Source: Sequoia sempervirens
Lineage: Eukaryota; Streptophyta; Pinopsida; Cupressales; Cupressaceae
Assembly (NCBI GenBank): GCA_007258455.2
Contig: VDFB02018414.1
Span: forward strand, 124,001 to 188,000
DNA: 64,000 nt
Direction of reading: 5' to 3'
Shown one piece after another: positions 47,146 to 57,137 of this stretch. Below the pieces are notes generated by a model. The model did no database searches. It worked only from the letters and a program-made list of their open reading frames with translations, and was not told the origin of the DNA. Made by a program: the position numbers and the translations under genes. The first letter of the stretch is position 1. Each line of letters opens with the position of its first letter.

Positions 47146-48132
47146 TTGAGAAAGTTTGGGTTCGTTGGTCCAAGTGTTTGTATAATGTGCCTGTGCAATG
47201 AGGAAACAACAGACCATTTATTAATTAACTGTCCAGTGGTTGCAGAATGTTGGGACTGGTTGATGGGTTCTTTGAGTTGGAAAACTCCAAGACAGAATAA
47301 CCTAATGCACCTTCTACGTAGTTGGCCGAGGCATAAGATGAGAAATGTGTGGGCTTGTGCGTGGCCTGTGGCCCCCTCTTTGCTGACATGGCATCTATGG
47401 AAAGAACACAACCGCATAATTTTTAAAAATGTAAGAAAATCAATGCCAAAACTTATCAAAGCAGTGGAAAGAGTGATTGTTGAGCTGCTCAATACGAATG
47501 GTCTATCAAGTAAAGCTTCTATATTCCTGGACTGGGATAACAAATTACAATTGGTTTGGGGTGGTTTGAAACCTCCAAGGGTGCTGCAAAAGAGTAAAGA
47601 AAAATCAAGGAAATATGTGAGGTGGATTCCCCCTATCCCTGGTAAATTCAAGCTTAACTTCGACGGATCTTCGAAAGGTAATCTGGGACCATCCGATGAA
47701 GGGTGTGTGATCAGGGATGGGTCTAGAAAATGTGTTTACTCTTTGGCCACCAATGTGGTAATTGCCACAAATAATGAAGCTAAGTTCAAAGGTTTGGCAA
47801 GGGGGTTGTTCCTTTGCTGGGAGAAAGGTTTAAAGGAGATTGATGTGGAAGGTGACTCCCTGATCGTCATTAATGCAATAGTCAAGAAGCAGGTCCAAAA
47901 TTGGAAATTTAAACCTCTTGTGGAAAAGATTTGGGAGATCTTAAGAAAATTTATCCGGTTCTCCCTGTCACATGTGTACATGGAGGCGAACACAGTGGCG
48001 GATAGACTCACCAACGTGGGAGTGGGTTTGGCTGAGTCTGAAGTTTTATTCGATGCTGCCTCCCTTCCTCTGGACCTACGCCTTTTGGCCGAGAAAGACT
48101 TGGAAGGTTTTGCTCCAGTATCTTGGCCTTGA
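47146..48132 (+). CDS. LINE ORF2 C-terminus: zinc knuckle and RNase H, open frame
   Basis: A 328-residue open frame that begins inside the LINE protein, so the ATG is incidental. It shows the RT-associated zinc-binding motif CIMCLCNEETTDHLLINC (residues about 13-30), HLWKEHNRIIFKN, then an RNase H domain: KLNFDGSSKGN (first Asp, about residue 165), NNEAKFKGLARG (Glu), DVEGDSLIVIN (second Asp) and YMEANTVADRL (last Asp). All four acidic positions are kept. The element is 5'-truncated in AT-rich DNA at about 47136; its tail after 48132 is non-coding and no poly(A) or duplication was identified. It lies within probable LTR sequence. Confidence 0.85.
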   Translation: MRKFGFVGPSVCIMCLCNEETTDHLLINCPVVAECWDWLMGSLSWKTPRQNNLMHLLRSWPRHKMRNVWACAWPVAPSLLTWHLWKEHNRIIFKNVRKSMPKLIKAVERVIVELLNTNGLSSKASIFLDWDNKLQLVWGGLKPPRVLQKSKEKSRKYVRWIPPIPGKFKLNFDGSSKGNLGPSDEGCVIRDGSRKCVYSLATNVVIATNNEAKFKGLARGLFLCWEKGLKEIDVEGDSLIVINAIVKKQVQNWKFKPLVEKIWEILRKFIRFSLSHVYMEANTVADRLTNVGVGLAESEVLFDAASLPLDLRLLAEKDLEGFAPVSWP

Positions 48133-50940
48133 TTCTTGAGGGAAATATTTTTTCCTCTTTGTCTCATGTTGGGCGATGGTGGTTTATTTCGGGTGGGTGT
48201 TGTGCAGCCATAGGAGGGTTTCTTATTTGGTCAAAATGAAGTTTCAATCACATAACGAGAGTTTTGTTGAATTGCTACTTTTGTTCTTAATTCTTTATGG
48301 ATTTTGGCAACCATTTCTAAATTAATTTAGGGAACTACCCCCTCTAAATAACTTACAGAAAAAATAAAAAACAAAAAATATATATACATATATATATATT
48401 TTACACCTAATATATATTATATATATTATAAAGTATATATATATAAATATATATAAAATTTTATACATAACCAAAAAAAAAAACGATTTAAAAAAAGAGC
48501 TTCTTTCCTTATATCTTGTGAAGCCACCAAAGCGGGGGCATAACCCTATTTGAACATCTAGCATTCCATGAGGTTGCAATGGGGCGACAGCAAGACCTTT
48601 ACCTCCGACCCGGTATACCTCCATATGGAGGTGACCACTCGGGAAGCCACCAAATAACCACGATTTTACTTCTTATTATATATATTTTTAAAAATTAAAA
48701 AAAAAATCTCCCCTTTTAAGGGTGAACTCCCAACATTTTTCATGACAATATTTTTTTTAATATAAAATTTTTTCAAAGAAAATTTTCTAGCTTAACAGTA
48801 TATATACATTTTATATGCACAATATATGAGTATATATATATTATGAATATATACATACATACATATATATATCCCATTTCACAGCCAAATTGGACAAATA
48901 TTCTACAGAATAATTATACAACAAATTTTAATTTCTAACTCATAATAAAAAATTCTCAAATCCAAACACAAGGTTTTTTGATCTCTTTTGTTCCTCTTTC
49001 AGATTTCTATTGTTTAACTTGGAAAATTTTAGTTGAAAGAGATTGTTTTTCTTCAAGAAATCTAAATTCTTTCAAGGTTTTAACAAGGTTTTCAAATTTG
49101 TTTTCCAAACAAGCTTTCAATATTGAAGATCCTAAATTTCAAAACAATAAACAAAAACAAGAAAGAACCTATTGGAAACTTGAAGGAGAAGACTAAAGTT
49201 GAGCTGCAATTTCCAATTCTTCCAAAGCTTTTCCAAAATCTTCACCCAAATCTAAGAATGCATATTCCAAACAAGAATACCTTCATTTTCCTTTTAACAA
49301 CAATTTTCTTTCAAAAATGAAAATCTTCCCCAAATTTAGTCAACTTCCATAAAATATCCCATCCACCATAGTTATTACTCCCACTATGCATTTTGGAGAT
49401 ATTTTGTTTTGTTTTGTTTTTTTTTGAAAATTTAAAACTAAAATTTCTTTTCAACATGACTTTATTACTTTTTTTTAAATTTCTATTTCAAAAAGAATTC
49501 AAATGCTTTTAAAGATTTTCATTTCAAAAAGAATTTAACTTTAAAAATTTTCTTTTCAATAAAAACTTTAACACTTAAAATTTTCATTTCAAAAAGAATT
49601 TAACAATTATAATTTCCAAAATGAATAACTTGATTTATTTCAACATAATTAGTTTAATTAATCAATAAAATAAATCTAATCCAATATTAGATCATTTTAT
49701 TAATTAAATTAAATTAAATAATTAATTAAATAACATTTATAGCATTATAACTAGCTAAATTTAATAAACAACTTAAATACATAGAGCCATTTATTTACCT
49801 TTTCCAACTTGCAATTAAATGAAATCAAGGAGAGATGAACAACAAAGAAGCAACTTAACTCGACTAAAACCTGATGACACACTATGACTAGGGTGATGAC
49901 TTGGCACAAAAAACCTAGCTACTATCTCCCAATCGAATACCGTTGGCCAATGGACATTCTCAAACCTGTGAACCAGGTGGAGTCGATGTCCTGTACATGG
50001 CAACCTGCGAACAAAGAGTATATCGAACATGCATATATATAATATGATCAAACACACTATGAAAATTAAATCTCGGAATCGTAGGGTGCTCACAAGGGAG
50101 TGGTACAATCCCGTCCCCTTCACCAATACAGTATTACTAACTGACGAATCTAACATCAATAATATAATCAAAAGCATAAAGCATCATTAATTCAAATATC
50201 TGCTAAGTTAATCCAAAGCATGCCATAATGATAACATCAAAATAAAATACCATCACACCAAAATATAACATTCGCATCGCTTTACAATTTGCAATCAAAT
50301 AGTAACTAAGTACCATAGTCACAACATAAACAGAAACAACATAACAAAGAAGAACACTGCTAATCAAAAGAGCCAAAATGGAGGGGTGCTATAGATTATG
50401 GATAACAAGATCCATATGTGAAGGGGGGATATTATAATCATTATCATATAATTTACATTCCCTAATACATGAAGACGTGAAATCAAGAGAGCCGTGATCA
50501 TCCTTAAGATTAATATCAGGTACACAAGAGGAAGTGTTTTATTAGGGTGAGCAAGAAAATATAATCAATTTATTAAAGAAACCAATTTTTTTGGCCACTT
50601 TATAAAATTGATAAGTATTAGAATCTACATGTACTACACATATCTTATTATTATAATTAAAATTAATAGTGGAGATACCCCATGTTGGGTCCCAAAATAA
50701 TTTCTCACAATATTGAAGGAATCAATCTACTTCAAGGTTAGGGACTTGTCCAATTGGGAGATCAATTAGCTTATCAACAAAATGTGAGTGATTTAAAGTC
50801 AATCACTGAGAGTGGGTATTATCTCCTTCACTTTGGGATCAAATAAACCTAGGATGGTGTTCCTAAGGTAAAAGAAAGAAGTTGGGTCCACTTATAGGGG
50901 AAGTTTCATGTTTGCAAAAAATATTGATAGAAATAGTTGT
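48133..50940. other. Non-coding, repeat-like, AT-rich
   Basis: Contains the presumed LINE 3' tail, several TATATA runs (48380-48460, 48800-48870), a GC-richer patch at about 48520-48650 (GGGGCGACAGCAAGACC) and another at about 49880-50010 (AACCAGGTGGAGTCGATGTC) that look like pieces of gypsy LTR R/U5 sequence. A-rich/T-rich runs (TTTCAAAAAGAATTTAA repeated) occur at about 49480-49610. No gene recognised. Confidence 0.35.
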
Positions 50941-50944
50941 TCAT

Positions 50945-51175
50945 AAAAAATGGGTACTCATTTAGGCTCAAGCTCTGGAACCTAAATTTTTAAAACGGGC
51001 ACCCATTCTAAAATAGGTACCCATTTTGTTTCTAAAAAGGGGTACTCATTTTATTTTTCAAAATGGGTACCCTTTTTGAAATGAGTACTCATTTTGATTT
51101 TCAAAATGGGTACCTATTTCTAATTACATAATCTTTAGAACAAGTACATGTTTTAGAGCGGGTACACATTTCATA
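50945..51175. repeat. Cluster of AAAATGGGTACCCATTTT-type palindromes
   Basis: About eight imperfect copies of a self-complementary word centred on GGTACC or GGTACTC: AAAATGGGTACTCATTT, AAAATAGGTACCCATTTT, AGGGGTACTCATTTT, CAAAATGGGTACCCTTTTT, AATGAGTACTCATTTT, CAAAATGGGTACCTATTT, then diverging copies to about 51173. Spacing is about 25-45 bp. It lies directly upstream of the LINE ORF1-like frame. Confidence 0.8.
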
Positions 51176-51181
51176 AATTTT

Positions 51182-51860
51182 TTGAAACCCATGCCTTTTC
51201 CTTTTTTAGTCTTGGAAACCCACCCCTTAGTCTTGGACCTACAAGTACAATGTCATAGAAACATCAAGAGGAAAACCAACTTTGGCAATGTGACTAATTT
51301 TTTTTATGAGATTAGCATGCATTATAGATCAACTAATCCTCAAAGGGGGATCAATACACCTATGGAGCAATATTTCTAGGGTAAAGATGAGATGGAACAT
51401 CAGGAACTTTTGGAATTTCAAGCTATGTTTGAAAATGGTAAGATGGAACGGTTGGAAAATTGCATTACCACAATGGTTGGTTCAAATTTATTTGATGAAA
51501 TTGTAGAGGAAGTTGAGAGGGAAGATGGGGAGTCTATTTTTGCTACTCATTCAACCTCATTAGATGTAGAAAAAGCATTGAGAGAGGGTACAATGACATG
51601 ATCAAAAGTAGTTGAGTCAGCAGAAGAGGAAAATGAGAATGAGAGGGAAGAAGGTGAGTATGATTTTTCAAAAGTTTTAACTATTTGCCAAACACCTAGT
51701 TCTTCATGTCTTGCAAAGAAATCACTGAGTAAAAGAGGGAGGAAATAAAATGCAACCAAAATTTAAGAGGAGATTGATGCAGGAATTCAGTCAATGCTGG
51801 ATGGTAACATAAAGAAAATATTGAGGAGAGTTGGTTACTCTCCTCGATCCTTATGGAGAT
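51182..51860 (+). pseudogene. LINE ORF1-like C-terminal region
   Basis: Acidic, stop-interrupted frame: KDEMEHQELLEFQAMFENGK, NLFDEIVEEVEREDGESIF, then EEENENEREEGEYDFSKVL and LSKRGRK, finishing with MLDGNIKKILRRVGYSPRS, which overlaps the start of the endonuclease as is usual in plant L1 elements. No zinc knuckle is seen in this piece. Confidence 0.55.
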
Positions 51861-53272
51861 AATTTCTTGGAGTGTTAGGGGAATTAATGCCCCAAACAAA
51901 AGGGCCTAGATCAAGCAAAAAATAAATGCTTGTGGGGTGGATATTGTGGTGTTATAGGAAGAAAAGCTATCTAATGATAATTTTGAATCAGTTATTGGTA
52001 AATGGTTCATGTGGAAATCATGTCACTCAGTCTCAAGGAGCTTTGAGGGGATTGTTAACACTTTGGAATTCAAGATAAGTTTTGGTGGAGTCTATTTCTA
52101 ATGAATAAAACTGGAAATTAATTATCACTCATTTTCATTTAAATTTCTTGCTATTAAATGTATATGCTCCTAATTCAATGCTAGGAAAGAAGTTGCTATG
52201 GGATGACTTAACTCAAATCTTGAAGTAATCAGTGAAAGAAAAAGTGGTTATTGTTGGCGATTTTAATGTAATTTTGTCCTTGCATGAAAAGAAAGGTGGT
52301 CTCATACCTCCTCAAAAGACAATGGAGGATTTTAACACAATTTTCCAAAATAATTATCTTTTAGACATTCAACCAGCCAATGGTAAATTTACTTGGAAAA
52401 ATAGAAGGAATTTTTTTTTGCAAATAAAAAAACGTTTGGATAGATTTATGACATCCTCCAATTGGGTTATAGAGAGGTATGTTCTAGTTTCAGATATATT
52501 GCCATGGGCAGGATCAAATCATTTTCTAACTTCCTTGAGCATTAGAGCTAATCTTTCTTCTTCCAAATATAAAACAACATTTAAATTTGAATCGATGTGG
52601 TTCCAACATCATGAATTTCTCTTCCTCTTGAAAAGTTGGTGGCTTCAGACCCCTTATGAAACTAGATCATTAATGTTCAGATTTGGTAGAAAGATGATGT
52701 ACATTAAATGGAAAATAAAGCATTGGAATGTGCATGTATTTAAGAACATTTTTCAACAGAAGAAAACTATTTCTAAACAACTTATAGATATAAATGAATA
52801 GATTATTTCTCATGGTTTAACACCAGATTCTTATGAGTAGTAGAAGAAATTGCAAGAAGAATGGTTATAATTGGTGTTGAGAGAGGATATTTATTGGAGG
52901 AAAAAATCTTGTGAGCTCTGGTTGAAAGAGGGGTACAAAATAACAATTTTTTTTCACATATCCACTCAGATAAAAAAAGTGTGGAATGAAATCTTTACAA
53001 TCTAGGATAGTTCAATAGGAACATGGTTGACAAATGAAGAAGAAATTCAAAAAGAAGGGGTCAATTTCTTCTCTAAATTTCTATTAACATCGATAGATCA
53101 ATCCTCTCAAGTTGAGAAGGAAAGGGAGGAGATGTTGGAAGCTATAACAACAATAATCTCTTAGGAAAAAAATGCAAATATGCTAAATCCTTTCAACTTA
53201 GAAGAAGTGAAGCCAATAGTTTTTTCATTACCTCTGGACAAGGCTCCTGGTCATGATGGGTTCACTATTTAA
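51854..53272 (+). pseudogene. LINE ORF2: APE-type endonuclease and RT start
   Basis: Starts MEIISWSVRGINAPNKRA at about 51854. The longest open piece (52232-52801, 189 residues) has VVIVGDFNVILSLHEKKGG (GDFN motif), FTWKNRR, LDRFMTSSNW and WAGSNHFLTS (usual SDH reads SNH), then the linker towards RT. After several stops the RT opens with LPLDKAPGHDGFT at about 53230 and is then cut. The endonuclease would nick target DNA; the His-partner Asp is lost here. Confidence 0.8.
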
Positions 53273-53459
53273 TGGACCGAAAGAATTCCATTCCATATAA
53301 AACATAGTATATGAGTAATATTCATTTTAGGTAAGGAGTTAGAGGTACATCTATGACATGATGTACCCATAACATGAACCTCAAGAGTTATCAATAAAAG
53401 CTCAATGCGAATTTCATATAACATCATCAATGTACATACACCACTAAGGGTGTTACAAA

Positions 53460-53575
53460 TCGTCTTTTATCAATGATATGATAAATCAATCATCTATTTC
53501 AATGATACAATAAACAAATCATCTATTCCAATGATCCAATAAAAAAATCATCTATTTCAATGATACAATAAACTA
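53460..53575. repeat. Three tandem units of about 35 bp inside the LTR
   Basis: ATCATCTATTTCAATGATAC, ATCATCTATTCCAATGATCC and ATCATCTATTTCAATGATAC each followed by AATAAAC/AATAAAA, preceded by a weaker copy (TATCAATGATATGATAAATC). Confidence 0.8.
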
Positions 53576-54534
53576 GTTTACATAAACGTTATTTCCACCA
53601 ATAAAGTTACAATGTACAAATGGGCTATGCTAGCCATAAAGAAATAGAATAGAAAATATATCCATGACAAGTAAATCTCTGATCCTCATCCGCCTCGACT
53701 CCATCAGTCTTCTTGCGCTGAGGGCCAAGAGTGCAGTTAAGGTGCCTTTTCCACTCAACCACGAAGTACATGAATTCCCCAGGTTTCTTCCTATCTGGAA
53801 GAAATCCTCAACCCTGCTCGAGGAGCCTAGCCACCTGGAACAATACAATAGGAGGGAACTCTTGATGCAAGCCTGATGCCTATATGGATTCCTATACTAA
53901 GAATAACATATTTCTTGCAACGGGAGGTGGCAGAGACCTACATAACATTTAATTCTAGGCTTTTATTTCCATCTATTTCAATGGTACATTGCTTGGCCAA
54001 GCTTAAATATAAAATAAATGATAGTTTTAGAAAAGGTAAAACTATCATTTTTGTGGGTCCACCTTCGACATCCTGTCCCGGAAGTCTACTCATAAAGTAT
54101 AAAGAAATAATGCATTTTCCACATACAATTTCCATGCAATCATTCTATCATAAAACACATTTCATGGACTAGTTCATAAAATGATTTGCATAAATGCAAT
54201 AGTGTAACTTACGAATGATCCTACAATTCCATAAAGCATGTCATTCTTCTATTTAACTATTATCATGAATACAATGAATTTACACAATCTAACTTTAAGT
54301 TTGTAAAAAAACAAAATTTACATATACAATTTTTGTTGCATTCCATCCTTAATAAAATAAACTAAGAAATGCATATTGTTTATATTTAATTTAGCAACTT
54401 AATTCTAATCAGTTTACTTATGTTCCAAAATAGAAAAACAAAATTTCATGTGCTTATATCCCTATTCTTTTGCATAATAGATTCTATTTTTCAAAAATAT
54501 AGAATCATAATTTTACTAACAAGTTAATTAATTT

Positions 54535-54695
54535 TTAAAAATTAGAATTATAATTTTTACGAGAAAGTTAAATACTTTCTAAAAATCAGAATTATAATTT
54601 TTACCAGCAAGTTAAATACTTTCTAAAAAATTAGAATTATAATTTTACGAGCAAGTTAAATACTTTCTGTAAAAAATTAGGAATTATAATTCCTT
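54535..54695. repeat. Three to four tandem units of about 45-50 bp inside the LTR
   Basis: TTAGAATTATAATTTTTACG, AGTTAAATACTTTCTAAAAA and variants repeat in phase; the last unit degenerates to TTAGGAATTATAATTCC. Confidence 0.8.
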
Positions 54696-55307
54696 ACTAG
54701 ATCTTTGAACATTCAAGTATATATATATATATACACACACACATATTTATTGAAAAATTATCAATATAAATTAGCATGATATCAAAATATATCATTTTAA
54801 AATCAGAATAATATACTTTCCTTTTTAAATAATATACTTCTATTTAAAATTTAAAACCCACACATTTATAACTTACAAAAATATATACGAAGAGAGTTTT
54901 CCTCTTTCAACAATAATTTATATATATTCTCACAATTTTTATAGAATATTATATTATATATTTATACAATTTATACCCGCATATAGTGTATGTGTTGATA
55001 TTAATAAAATAACATAGATATAAATATATTCCAACAACTACAACTTTGTTTTAAACCAAAATTTTCAACTTTTATAAAGGAGAATGTAGACTATAGTATA
55101 GGTGGTGCGCTGCAATTTATTTATTTATTTTTCTAAAACAAAACTTCAATCCCCCTCATGCATTCTATAGTGCATCCAATAAATATTCATTATAACTTTC
55201 AATTGTAGAAAATAAAATATAGGTATTCTATGGTAATACATATATAATTTGCAAAAACAACCATTCAATAATTCATTAAAATGAAATTTGCATTACTTTC
55301 AGCATAT

Positions 55308-55308
55308 T

Positions 55309-55349
<41 letters not shown>
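55308..55349. repeat. (TA)n microsatellite
   Basis: An uninterrupted TA tract of about 20 repeats. Similar shorter tracts are at about 28779-28800, 35789-35816, 47050-47076 and 54718-54734. Confidence 0.9.
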
Positions 55350-55352
<3 letters not shown>

Positions 55353-55807
55353 CAAAAGAAAAGAAAGAATACCACCTACACTCATGATATTGAATTTCAT
55401 ACAAAACAATCTTCAATCTGAAACAGGGTTTTATTCTAAAATCTCACACAAAAAATTCTTAATCTGGGTACAAATATTTCGGAATAAAAGAAGATAAGTT
55501 TTCAATATTATTATATAAATAATTGGGAAAATTGTATAGATTTCCTAATTATTTCTATAAATTTTCTTTCTTAGAGCAAGCAATTCAAAATACAAAGATT
55601 TTCACAAAGAATTCAGAAATAATCAAATCTTTGCCCAACACATAAATTCTTTTTGCATATTTGAGATTTAAATGTGATGGAAGGAATTAGAAACCTAGAA
55701 AAAGAGTTGCCTCCCATTGAAACAAAGCTCCTCAACTTCTTCTTTTCCTCGAAGCTTGCTTTCTTCCTCCACTAATTTCTACTTTAAAATATCAAAGCAT
55801 TTTAATG

Positions 55808-56165
55808 GCAGCCATTGTTTTTGCAAAGCAAATTGTTCAAGAAGAATACCAAATGCAGCCATTGTTTTTGCAGAGCAAATTGTTCAAGAAGAATACCAAA
55901 TGCAGTCATTCCTTCATAGGAATTCTTTTTCTTTTTAAAATTTTTCTTTTCCTTTACTAAAACCTATTCTTGAAAAGATTTTAATAAAATTTTGTCCTAA
56001 TGCACTTCATGATAAATAAACAACTATAGAAGAATACTAAAAGCAACCATTCCTTCATGGAAATTATTTTCTTTTTAAAAGTTTTCTTTTCGGTTACTAA
56101 AACCTATTCTTGAAAAGATTTTAATAAAATTTTGTCCTTATGCACTTCATGATAAATAAATAACT
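55808..56165. repeat. Two successive tandem duplications (47 bp and about 141 bp)
   Basis: GCAGCCATTGTTTTTGCARA with its following AGCAAATTGTTCAAGAAGAA occurs at 55808 and 55855. Then the block from CATTCCTTCAT through TTGAAAAGATTTTAATAAAA and TGCACTTCATGATAAATAAA occurs at about 55905-56045 and again to about 56165. Confidence 0.85.
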
Positions 56166-56855
56166 ATTTCTATCTTTAGCTGCACTACATACACCACTTC
56201 ATAAATAATTTTAATTACTAATTTTAAATTAGAAAGGAATAAAATAAATATTTACCTCATCATTAAATTAATATCCCTTAATTATAAATTAAATTATTAT
56301 CTCAAAGAAATAACACTTAGTTTAAAATATAATGATTGTTTAAATTTTACTATGCATAATCATTTAAAAAAAAAATTATAATTGAATAAAATTAATTCTT
56401 TTATTTTCTAATGTGTTTTATTTTCATTTCTTAAAATTAAGTAAACACTCAGAAAAACACACTATTATGCATCCATTAAAACTATATGCATTTAAATGAC
56501 CCTACGTGTGCGTGTGTGTATGCGAGAGTTATGTTCCTACTATACCCTTCCAAGAAGCTAACCTTCTCTCCTTAACCACACTCTTGGTCTTTGACAACTT
56601 GCAACTCATGTAAACTCAGGCACCCATCAATAGATTAGTGACCAAGAAATATAAATCAAATAAATATAATTTATCATTCTAAGATAACATTCTGTATATT
56701 GCATCAAATTTTAAATAAATAATAATCATTGTATTTCATTTTTTCTAAAATAAAATAAACATTCACTTATTCCATCATTTAAATAACACATAATTATTCA
56801 TATTTCAGTTCCACATAAAGTAAAAGTAAGCAGTATCAAAATTTGAGACGTGACA

Positions 56856-56868
56856 TCCTTCCCCACTT
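56856..56868 (-). other. Gypsy polypurine tract
   Basis: Read on the minus strand AAGTGGGGAAGGA immediately precedes the LTR start TGTCACG, the standard arrangement for plus-strand priming. Confidence 0.8.
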
Positions 56869-56966
56869 GGAAGAGACATCGTTTCGATGTCTTATTACAA
56901 AACATCTGCATAGCATTGTCTTAAACATCTAGCATATATAATAAGAGTCATAGTATAAAAAGTATA

Positions 56967-57137
56967 CTAAAATCTCAAATGCGGAAAAGATCTATCAATA
57001 TCTTTTGCATTCTCCCAGGTGGCACTATCCATCGAATATTGGTCCCACTGGACCCTATATTGCACATCTTGGTTCCACAACTTAATGTTGTGCCCCTCCA
57101 AAATCTTGGTGGGCTCCACAAGCTCCACCACTGGATC
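56967..57137 (-). pseudogene. Gypsy integrase C-terminus with chromodomain
   Basis: The minus-strand frame ends at a TAG (56967-56969) and reads DPVVELVEPTKILEGHN, then QDVQYRVQWDQYSMDSATWE and DIDRSFPHLRF. The YRVQW...DSATWEN core is the C-terminal chromodomain of plant Ty3/gypsy chromoviruses, which directs integration to chromatin. Upstream the frame starts exactly after a splice-acceptor-like TTTTAG (57143-57138), and no pol sequence is visible before it, so an intron or an insertion break is possible. Distance to the polypurine tract is about 100 bp. Confidence 0.75.

Larger units (their letters stand above)
51180..53272 (+). mobile_element. LINE, 5' half, truncated by an LTR insertion
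   Basis: Plus-strand non-LTR element with an ORF1 C-terminal part, endonuclease and the very start of RT. It stops abruptly at 53272 where a gypsy LTR (minus) begins; the RT core and RNase H do not reappear within the window. Its 5' start is not defined, but the palindrome cluster at 50945 may belong to it. Confidence 0.75.
53273..56855 (-). repeat. 3' LTR of a minus-strand Ty3/gypsy chromovirus (about 3.6 kb)
   Basis: In the minus direction it begins TGTCACGTCTC at 56855, directly after a polypurine tract, and plausibly ends TTCTTTCGGTCCA at 53273, the exact point where a LINE reading frame is broken. TG...CA ends and a length of 3.58 kb fit long conifer gypsy LTRs. The interior has several tandem duplications and a GC-richer R/U5-like patch at about 53690-53880. 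The partner LTR is not in the window, so the far boundary is inferred from the LINE break. Confidence 0.65.

Noticed and set aside
48978..49320. Two overlapping plus-strand frames rich in Phe, Lys and Asn
   Set aside because: Composition follows the T- and A-rich DNA and no motif is present; not considered coding.
53630..54172. Frames on both strands near the R/U5-like patch, e.g. a 98-codon plus frame
   Set aside because: They lie within the inferred 3.6-kb LTR and have no protein signature.
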